Below are positions 1 through 5,415 of a stretch of 5,415 bases of DNA, one piece after another. The notes beneath the pieces were generated by a model. It was not told where the DNA came from and searched no databases. It saw only the letters and a list, made by a program, of their open reading frames with translations. Numbering within the stretch: position 1 is the first letter of the stretch; every line of letters begins with the position of its first letter. This DNA is from JAUWCW01 sp030609125 [NCBI: Candidatus Rokuibacteriota bacterium] (GTDB taxonomy: Bacteria > JAUVQV01). Both the position numbers and the translations under genes were made by a program. Location of the stretch: assembly GCA_030609125.1 (NCBI GenBank), contig JAUWCW010000161.1, positions 1 through 5,415 of the forward strand. Direction: 5' to 3'.

Positions 1-1
1 G

Positions 2-286
2 GCCATGCCCTCTTCGCAGACCATCTACGGCATCGTCGTCACCCTCTCTTTCAACCGCGAGCTGACGATGGACAACGCGCCGGGGATTTTCGCCCTGGGT
101 CTCCTCTCGGGTCTCGCCCTGCTGGTGAGCGCCGCGGCCCAGGGATCGGCCTGCGCGGCGGCCATCAACGCCTCGAAGAGCAAGCCCGAGATCTTCGGCA
201 TATCCATCGCACCCTCGGCGGTGATCGAGGGGTTCGCCGTCTTCGCCTTCGTGTTCGCCCTCGTCCTTGCGGGCGGAATTTCCTGA
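2..286 (+). CDS. atpK: V-type ATPase subunit K (proteolipid/rotor ring c subunit), 3' part only
   Basis: This is the C-terminal part of the membrane rotor subunit whose ring carries ions across the membrane in V-type ATPases. The frame is open to the left edge, so the start lies outside the window; the ATG at 5 is internal. About 94 residues are visible, roughly the last 60% of a usual 140-160-residue K protein. Counting from the methionine at 5, there is a Pro-Ser-Ser-Gln motif (residues 2-5), a helix with AAAQG (43-47), a short polar loop, and a last helix with IEGFAVFAFVFAL (74-86). Glu75 is the ion-carrying carboxylate of the family. Compared with Enterococcus hirae NtpK, Gln5, Gln46 and Glu75 match Na+ ligands Gln65, Gln110 and Glu139, and Ser4 replaces Thr64. 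That suggests, but does not prove, Na+ coupling. It ends 16 nt before subunit E and is probably co-transcribed with it. Subunit I probably lies upstream, judged from operons of the I-K-E type. Confidence 0.9.
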   Translation, partial: AMPSSQTIYGIVVTLSFNRELTMDNAPGIFALGLLSGLALLVSAAAQGSACAAAINASKSKPEIFGISIAPSAVIEGFAVFAFVFALVLAGGIS

Positions 287-302
287 GAGCGGGAGAGAAG
301 AC

Positions 303-986
303 ATGAGCGGACCAGGGGAAACAAAATCCTCCTCGGGTGTCCAGGAGCTCATCGACCGCATCCGCGGCGAGGCCGTCGAGGCCGGACGGGACGAGGCGGG
401 GAAGATACGCGCCGAGGCGGAGCGGGAAGCGGAGGAGATTCGAACCCGGGCGAGGAAAGAGGCCCGGGCGATGATCGACGGCGCCCGATCGGAGGCCGAG
501 AATTTCAAGTCGGCGGGGGTCGAGGCCTTGAGGACCGCGGCCCGCGACACCCTCCTTGAGCTTCGCAACAACGTCCGCCGGGCTTTTGAAAAGCACGTGC
601 ACTGCCTCGTCTGCGAGCAGACGAAGTCCCCCGACTTCGTGAAAAATCTCGTTCTGATCCTCGCCGGTGAAGCTGCGGACAAGTACATCACCAACCGCGA
701 CGCAGAGATCTTCATCTCCAGCGCCCTGGCCAACGGGCCATCTCCCGAGGCCGCGCCTGAGGGCGAGATCAGGGAAAAGATCAAAGAGGCCGTTCTCAGG
801 CTTACAACGGAAATGCTCCGCGAGGGGGTGGAACTTCTTCCCGACGACGGCATCGACGGCGGCGCCCGGGTCCGCATCAAGGACGCGGAACTGGAGATCA
901 ACCTTACGGACAAGGCGATTTCGAGGCTCCTCCTCAAGTATCTCCTGCCGCGCTACCGAGCCGTCGTCCAGGAGGAGTCCCGCTGA
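303..986 (+). CDS. atpE: V-type ATPase subunit E (peripheral stalk)
   Basis: Subunit E is the cytoplasmic peripheral-stalk protein that holds the A3B3 head against rotation. The protein is 227 residues, within the family's usual 190-230. The N-terminal part (about 12-95) is a long charged helix rich in Glu, Arg and Ala with heptad character (EAEREAEEIRTRARKEAR), as expected for the coiled-coil stalk. The C-terminal globular part (about 100-227) shows the family pattern GVELLPDDGIDGGARVRIKD followed by a LLLKYLLPRYR end, which binds the top of subunit A/B. I chose the ATG at 303 because GGAGAGA at 292-298 sits 4 nt upstream. An in-frame ATG at 267 would overlap subunit K and add residues unlike the family. 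It lies 16 nt after K and ends 2 nt before the DUF2764 gene, so it belongs to the same transcription unit. Three Cys/His residues around 98-104 (HVHCLVC) are unusual in a stalk protein but have no assigned role. Confidence 0.92.
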   Translation: MSGPGETKSSSGVQELIDRIRGEAVEAGRDEAGKIRAEAEREAEEIRTRARKEARAMIDGARSEAENFKSAGVEALRTAARDTLLELRNNVRRAFEKHVHCLVCEQTKSPDFVKNLVLILAGEAADKYITNRDAEIFISSALANGPSPEAAPEGEIREKIKEAVLRLTTEMLREGVELLPDDGIDGGARVRIKDAELEINLTDKAISRLLLKYLLPRYRAVVQEESR

Positions 987-988
987 TC

Positions 989-1666
989 ATGGGCCGCTCC
1001 TACTATATGCTCGTCGCGAGCCTCCCGCACCTGCCCCACTTTCTGAAAGCCGAGAGGCTGCCCATCAACCCGCAGAAGCTCCGGAAGCGCAGGACAATGC
1101 TCGACCCCGGGGACGACGCCGACATCGAGAGGGCCCTCAACCTTCTACAGTGGCGGCGCCACCCCCTTACCAGGACGGACAGGGAGATCGACGGCCAGTT
1201 CAGGGAAGCCATGGAGAAGACGCGCAACCTGGTCCTGAGGGATTTCATCGACTACCTCATGGCCGAGCGCAGCGTGATGGCCGGCCTACGCCGCAAGGTG
1301 AAAGGCGACGGCTCTCCCTCCGCCGGGGAGCTTTGCGGCGTCGGAGACTGGGACAGGGTCATCAGGAGCCGCTGGGAGAGTGAGGACTTCGGCCTGGGCC
1401 ATCTCTTCCCCTGGATTCCCCGGGCGAGGCAGCTCCTGGCCGAGGGAGACCCCCTGGAGCTTGAAAAACTCCTCATGGACGAGGCCTGGCGCCGCCTCTC
1501 ACGGATCGCCGAGGCGCGGCCCTTCGCCTTCGATGCTCTTTTCGCCTACGCCTTCAAGTGGGATATCCTCGCCCGCTGGCTCTCCCGCAACAGCGATCAG
1601 TCGGCGTTGGCGTTCACCACACTGGTACAGGAGGTCATCGATGAGCAGCAGCCGCAATACGCCTGA
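989..1666 (+). CDS. DUF2764 family protein, V-ATPase-associated (putative subunit C-like)
   Basis: This 225-residue soluble protein belongs by its N-terminal YYMLVASLPHL motif (residues 5-15) and its position to the DUF2764 family. That family sits between E and A in V-ATPase operons of Chlamydiae, Bacteroidetes and Spirochaetes. The rest is mostly helical and charged. The C-terminal segment 181-200 (FDALFAYAFKWDILARWLSR) is the second conserved-looking block. No catalytic motif, signal peptide or membrane helix is seen. Archaeal/Thermus-type operons carry subunits C and F at this place, and neither is present here. It is therefore inferred to take the role of C, coupling the head to the K ring; this is not demonstrated by the sequence. 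The start at 989 is supported by GGAGGAG at 971-977 and by beginning just before the conserved motif. Its last 26 nt overlap the start of subunit A in another frame, so translation of A is probably coupled to it. Confidence 0.85.
   Translation: MGRSYYMLVASLPHLPHFLKAERLPINPQKLRKRRTMLDPGDDADIERALNLLQWRRHPLTRTDREIDGQFREAMEKTRNLVLRDFIDYLMAERSVMAGLRRKVKGDGSPSAGELCGVGDWDRVIRSRWESEDFGLGHLFPWIPRARQLLAEGDPLELEKLLMDEAWRRLSRIAEARPFAFDALFAYAFKWDILARWLSRNSDQSALAFTTLVQEVIDEQQPQYA
1629..1635 (+). promoter_or_regulatory. Ribosome binding site that fixes the start of subunit A
   Basis: AGGAGGT lies inside the 3' end of the DUF2764 gene, 5 nt before ATG 1641. It decides the start of subunit A, because the same frame is open for a further 87 codons upstream (back to an ATG at 1380) with no family similarity. 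The overlap implies translational coupling. Confidence 0.85.
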
Positions 1667-3452
1667 GAAGGTTGTGTCACATCGACGGCGGGCGCCAGTC
1701 GTCGATGTCCAGGAGAGCCTCATCGCCATCGACGCCACCGTCGTACCGGTGAGCAAGAACGAGGTGGGCCACATCCTCGTCGGCGACGAGCGCCTCATGG
1801 CCGAGGTCCTGCGCATCGAGGGCGGGCGGGCGGACATGCAGGTCTTCGAAGACACCAGGGGCGTCAAGGTCGGCGACACCGTCGAGCTCTCGGGGGAAAT
1901 GCTCTCCGTCTCCCTCGGACCGGGGCTGCTGGCCCAGGTCTTCGACGGGCTGCAGAATCCCCTCGAGATTATCGCGAAAGAGCACGGCTTCTTCCTTCCC
2001 CGGGGACAGGACGTTGCCGCCCTCGACGGGAAGAAGAAATGGCGGTTCGAGCCCTCGGTGAAGGAAGGCGACACCGTCTCGGCGGGACAGGTGCTGGGCA
2101 CCACCGGGGAAGGCCCCTTCGAGCACAGGATCATGGTGCCCTTCGACCTCAAGGGCACCGCCGAGGTCACGGGTACGGCGAAGGGAAGCTTCACAGTGGA
2201 GGAGCCCGTCGTCACGATCCGCCCCGAGAACGGTCCCGAGCGGGAGCTGACAATGACGATGCGCTGGCCCGTGAGGCGTCCCATCCCTATGGGCATGCTC
2301 GCCCGCCGCCAGGCCGAAAGGCTCTACCCCGACGAGCCCCTCGTCACCACCCAGCGGATCATCGACACCTTCTTCCCCATCGCCAGGGGAGGCACGGCCT
2401 GCATCCCCGGCCCCTTCGGCGCCGGCAAGACGGTCCTGCAGAGTCTCATCGCCCGCCACGCCACCGTCGACATCGTCGTCATCATCGCCTGCGGCGAGCG
2501 GGCGGGAGAGGTCGTGGAGACCATCACCGAGTACCCTGAGACGAAGGATCCTCACACCGGAGGATTTCTCATGGACCGGACGATCATCATCTGCAACACC
2601 TCCTCGATGCCCGTTGCGGCCAGGGAATCCTCCATCTACACCGGCATCACCCTCGGCGAGTACTACCGGCAGATGGGCTACAACGTGCTGTGCATCGCCG
2701 ACTCGACGTCGCGGTGGGCACAGGCGATGCGGGAGACCTCGGGCCGCATGGAGGAGATCCCCGGCGAGGAGGCCTTCCCCGCCTACCTCGACTCGGCGAT
2801 CAAGAACGTCTACGAGCGGGCGGGAGTGATCCGCAATCCCGCCGGGACAACGGGGAGCCTCACCCTCATCGGTACCGTATCGCCGGCGGGAGGGAATTTC
2901 GAGGAGCCCGTCACCCAGGCGACGCTCTCGACGGTGAAGACCTTTCTCGGCCTCTCCTACGACAGGGCCTACAAGCGCTTCTACCCCGCCATCGATCCTC
3001 TCATCTCCTGGTCCCGATACCTCGACCAGCTCGCCGCCTGGTATCGCGATCGCCTGGACCCCCATTGGGTGGAGGACGTGAAGCGGCTCGCCCGGCTTCT
3101 GAACGACGGCGACACCATCGGACAGATGATGCAGGTCACCGGCGAGGAGGGAATCACCATCGAGGATTTTGTCACCTGGCAGAAGGCCCTGCTCCTCGAC
3201 ATGGTCTACCTTCAGCAGGACGCCTTCGACGACGTCGACGCCTCCATGTCCCTGGAGCGCCAGCTCGAGAGCTTCAGGCTGGTTCGGGGGATCATCGACC
3301 GGGAGCTGCGTTTCGACGACAAGGAGAAGGCGCGGGAATTCTTCACCCGCCTGACGGGGCTCTACAAGAACCTCAATTACAGCGCTGCCGGCACGGCCGA
3401 GTTCGCGGGTTACCGCCGCCAGATAGTGGAACTGCTAGGCGGAGAGCTTTGA
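1641..3452 (+). CDS. atpA: V-type ATPase catalytic subunit A
   Basis: This is the catalytic subunit of the A3B3 head, which hydrolyses or makes ATP. It is 603 residues, close to the usual 580-600, and complete. In order: N-terminal beta-barrel (about 20-90); the A-specific non-homologous bulge region (about 110-190), with the conserved GFFLPRG just before it; RWPVRRP (208-214); P-loop GPFGAGKT (257-264, Lys263 for phosphate); [11 protein letters not shown], with catalytic Glu286 and Arg287; [17 protein letters not shown]; Walker B region [17 protein letters not shown] with Asp354; and VSPAGG (413-418). The C-terminal helical domain is present to the end. Every catalytic residue I looked for is there. 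[11 protein letters not shown], where archaeal-type A subunits have GCGERGNEM, fits the DUF2764-linked bacterial branch. The start at 1641 has AGGAGGT 5 nt upstream and overlaps the previous gene by 26 nt. In related operons subunits B and D follow within a few nucleotides; here they do not, so this is the last ATPase gene visible. Confidence 0.96.
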   Translation: MSSSRNTPEKVVSHRRRAPVVDVQESLIAIDATVVPVSKNEVGHILVGDERLMAEVLRIEGGRADMQVFEDTRGVKVGDTVELSGEMLSVSLGPGLLAQVFDGLQNPLEIIAKEHGFFLPRGQDVAALDGKKKWRFEPSVKEGDTVSAGQVLGTTGEGPFEHRIMVPFDLKGTAEVTGTAKGSFTVEEPVVTIRPENGPERELTMTMRWPVRRPIPMGMLARRQAERLYPDEPLVTTQRIIDTFFPIARGGTACIPGPFGAGKTVLQSLIARHATVDIVVIIACGERAGEVVETITEYPETKDPHTGGFLMDRTIIICNTSSMPVAARESSIYTGITLGEYYRQMGYNVLCIADSTSRWAQAMRETSGRMEEIPGEEAFPAYLDSAIKNVYERAGVIRNPAGTTGSLTLIGTVSPAGGNFEEPVTQATLSTVKTFLGLSYDRAYKRFYPAIDPLISWSRYLDQLAAWYRDRLDPHWVEDVKRLARLLNDGDTIGQMMQVTGEEGITIEDFVTWQKALLLDMVYLQQDAFDDVDASMSLERQLESFRLVRGIIDRELRFDDKEKAREFFTRLTGLYKNLNYSAAGTAEFAGYRRQIVELLGGEL

Positions 3453-3493
3453 CAACCCGTATCGGGACTTCTTCGACTGTTCGACAGAATCGG

Positions 3494-3660
3494 GTGTCTC
3501 CCCCAGGAGACTGGAAAAGGCAGCCGTGCGCTCCGAACCTGCCGGTGACCGGCCGATCGCCGGCGAGGCCATGGGCTCGGCGAAGCTGTATGAGTCCACG
3601 ATGTAGGGACGGCTACAATACCCGAACGGCTGAGCAGCCGGTGCGGGCTCGTTGAGGAGG
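3494..3660 (+). ncRNA. Candidate structured RNA, possibly HEARO/omegaRNA-like (IscB guide RNA family)
   Basis: Between subunit A and the next ORF there is a chain of stem-loops readable by eye. GTCTCC 3496-3501 pairs with GGAGAC 3506-3511 around a 4-nt loop. GGCAG 3519-3523 pairs with CTGCC 3539-3543. CCGG 3542-3545 could form an alternative hairpin with CCGG 3549-3552. CGCCG 3558-3562 pairs with CGGCG 3578-3582. AGCT 3584-3587 plus GTCC 3594-3597 pair with GGAC 3607-3610 plus GGCT 3611-3614 around an asymmetric bulge. Finally CGGCT 3627-3631 pairs with AGCCG 3636-3640, nested in CCCG 3621-3624 and CGGG 3644-3647. The block ends in GAGGAGG 3654-3660, 4 nt from a start codon. HEARO/omegaRNAs are about 150-200 nt and end just before the ribosome binding site of iscB. 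The layout and an ACAAU-then-hairpin 3' part fit what I remember of that family, but I could not align it. Alternatives are a 5' group II intron fragment (GTGCG at 3526-3530) or a structured leader. I am fairly sure of the structure, less so of the family. Confidence 0.5.
3654..3660 (+). promoter_or_regulatory. Ribosome binding site of the membrane-protein gene
   Basis: GAGGAGG is a near-perfect Shine-Dalgarno sequence only 4 nt before ATG 3665. It supports that start and forms the 3' edge of the putative structured RNA, so folding of the hairpin at 3621-3647 could influence access to it. A TACAAT at 3614-3619 resembles a -10 box but has no recognisable -35 partner. Confidence 0.6.
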
Positions 3661-3664
3661 CGTT

Positions 3665-4354
3665 ATGTCAAAGAGTAAGCCGGGTGAGTCCGGCAGCGGC
3701 GGGGCGCGTCGCACCAACCTGCTTTCCCTGCGGGCAGCCGGCACCGCCGGACTGGTCTTCACCGGTCTCATGACAGTATCTCTCGTTCTCCTGAACAGGG
3801 CGCTCGCCACCAGTCGCAACGCAGACCTGGTTGTCTGGTTCAACCAGGAAGTCGCTCCCGCCGCCACACTCGTTTCGCTTTATCTAATCCCCTTCGCCGG
3901 TATCGCATTCCTCTGGTTCATGGCCGGATTGAGACACAGCGCAGCGACGCGTAACGACCGCCTCTTCGACTCCGTACTGCTCGGCAGTGGCCTCCTCTTC
4001 GTGGCAATGCTGTTCAGTGCAGCAGCGGTTATGGCGGCCCTGGTCTCACGACTCACCGAGAGCGCCGACTTCATGATCAGTTCGGACGACGTACGTGTCA
4101 CACGGCTGATAATGTTCTCCTTCTTCAACGTGTTCGCAGCAAGAGCAGCGGGCGTCTTCGTGATGGTGTCGAGCGCCATGTTCTTGCGCTCGAAGCTGCT
4201 GCCGCGGTGGATTGCATTGCTGGGCATAGTCTTCGCGGTCGCCCTGCTCCTTGGCATGTCCCACCTAAAGCTGCTGATATTTCTTTTTCCAGCATGGACC
4301 TGCCTGGTCAGCGTCGCGCTGCTCGCACGCCTGCGCACGGGCGCCCAGGCGTAG
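3665..4354 (+). CDS. Six-helix integral membrane protein of unknown function (possibly DUF4386-like)
   Basis: I do not firmly recognise this 229-residue protein. It starts with about 20 polar residues rich in Lys, Ser, Gly and Arg that look cytoplasmic. Six hydrophobic segments follow, at about 24-44, 64-88, 103-127, 146-174, 181-198 and 201-222, and the tail is short and basic. The segment layout and the LRAAGTAGLVFTG start recall small DUF4386-type bacterial membrane proteins, but this is only a resemblance. There are no catalytic, metal-binding or nucleotide-binding motifs, and no cleavable signal peptide. The start at 3665 is set by GAGGAGG 4 nt upstream. The gene stands alone: a structured stretch lies before it and more than 300 nt without a gene after it. 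It shows none of the RuvC, HNH or RRXRR features of IscB, which would be the expected neighbour if the upstream RNA is an omegaRNA. Codons such as CTA, GCA and TTG are commoner than in the ATPase genes, hinting at a different origin. Confidence 0.8.
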   Translation: MSKSKPGESGSGGARRTNLLSLRAAGTAGLVFTGLMTVSLVLLNRALATSRNADLVVWFNQEVAPAATLVSLYLIPFAGIAFLWFMAGLRHSAATRNDRLFDSVLLGSGLLFVAMLFSAAAVMAALVSRLTESADFMISSDDVRVTRLIMFSFFNVFAARAAGVFVMVSSAMFLRSKLLPRWIALLGIVFAVALLLGMSHLKLLIFLFPAWTCLVSVALLARLRTGAQA

Positions 4355-4385
4355 AGACGAGGCCACCGTGTACCGAGCCGCGCTG

Positions 4386-4441
4386 CCGGCACCAGTATCT
4401 CTAACTTCGGCATGCGGGTCGCGAGAGGTTGTTGGTGCCGG
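4386..4441. repeat. Imperfect inverted repeat (9-bp arms)
   Basis: CCGGCACCA at 4386-4394 is the exact reverse complement of TGGTGCCGG at 4433-4441. Inside, CTCT 4399-4402 can pair with AGAG 4424-4427, giving an extended interrupted hairpin about 30 nt after the membrane-protein stop codon. It could be a transcript-end structure or the trace of a mobile-element end. No matching copy was found on the left side of the gene. Confidence 0.45.
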
Positions 4442-4454
4442 GCGGCCCGGGTTT
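4438..4454 (+). terminator. Weak terminator-like GC hairpin
   Basis: CCGGG 4438-4442, a 3-nt loop and CCCGG 4446-4450 form a short stem followed by GTTT. The T run is only three bases and the stem five base pairs, so this is a weak Rho-independent terminator candidate for the membrane-protein transcript. It competes with the larger inverted repeat, whose right arm shares bases 4438-4441. Confidence 0.25.
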
Positions 4455-4657
4455 CGATGCGCTCGAGGATGGCTGAAATGGCTTAAGGATCATAAAACCG
4501 AAGGCAACATTGTTGTTCTAACGGAGGGGCCTTCAGAAAGAAACCCGGAATCTAACAACCGATTGGAACTCGTCGATCTTGACAGATGATGTGAAAAAGA
4601 TGGAGCAGATAAAGGTGACGACAGGAAGGTGGATGAAAAACCGGACACGGTGAGTAA

Positions 4658-5415
<758 letters not shown>

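Noticed and set aside
1677-3065. 462-codon open frame on the minus strand
   Set aside because: It lies wholly opposite subunit A, has a low-complexity Gly/Asp/Arg/Val-rich translation with no family features, and is explained by the G/C third positions of the sense gene.
3453-3603. Remnant of subunit B in the 50-codon open frame after subunit A
   Set aside because: The translation (NPYRDFFDCSTESG and onward) shows no resemblance to the B subunit N-terminus and overlaps the stem-loop chain.
3584-3615. Hammerhead-ribozyme-like element (bulge near TGTATGA followed by a GTCC/GGAC stem)
   Set aside because: The required core CUGAUGA is interrupted, and the GAAA after stem II is replaced by GGCT, so the catalytic core is absent.
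2690-3655. 321-codon open frame on the plus strand running through the end of subunit A and the spacer
   Set aside because: Its translation is Arg/Pro/His-rich and matches no family. Most of it is an out-of-frame reading of the conserved subunit A gene, and the last part reads through the putative structured RNA.
4579-4613. Enolase promoter with TTGACA and GATAAA
   Set aside because: The -35 hexamer is perfect, but the nearest -10-like sequence is 23 nt away, too far for a sigma-70 type promoter.

Overview
The window looks like a segment of a GC-rich bacterial chromosome or metagenomic contig. The left two thirds (about 1-3452) is part of a V-type (A/V-type, rotary) ATPase operon on the + strand. 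In order it holds the 3' end of the membrane rotor subunit K, stalk subunit E, a DUF2764-type protein, and the complete catalytic subunit A. The four genes are tightly packed: gaps of 16 and 2 nt, then a 26-nt overlap. An A subunit with [11 protein letters not shown] in the catalytic region, plus a DUF2764 gene between E and A instead of subunits C and F, is typical of the bacterial V-ATPase branch known from Chlamydiae, Bacteroidetes and Spirochaetes. Having K ahead of E is the order of the Thermus/archaeal-type operons, so the exact lineage cannot be fixed from this window.

The operon stops abruptly after subunit A. The expected genes for B and D do not follow. Instead, about 3494-3660 is a compact stretch with at least five successive stem-loops. 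It ends in a strong Shine-Dalgarno sequence placed directly before a new ORF. This architecture, and a resemblance I recall but cannot check here, suggests a structured non-coding RNA of the HEARO/omegaRNA type, the guide RNAs normally found just upstream of IscB nucleases. The ORF that follows (3665-4354) is not IscB. It encodes a six-helix membrane protein of unknown function, possibly DUF4386-like. If the RNA call is right, this is a stand-alone omegaRNA, or one whose nuclease gene has been replaced or lost.

A gene-poor stretch (4355-4672) with an imperfect inverted repeat and a weak terminator-like hairpin separates this from the 5' half of an enolase gene (4673 to the window end). The enolase has its catalytic residues but carries a one-residue-longer active-site loop.

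Codon use changes along the window. The V-ATPase genes end almost every codon in G or C, the membrane-protein gene less strictly, and the enolase freely uses AAA, GAA, GAT and ATT. Together with the broken operon, this points to a mosaic region built by insertion or rearrangement, or to a mis-joined assembly. The ATPase genes would work together as an ion-pumping rotary machine. No functional link between them and the membrane protein or the enolase is visible.
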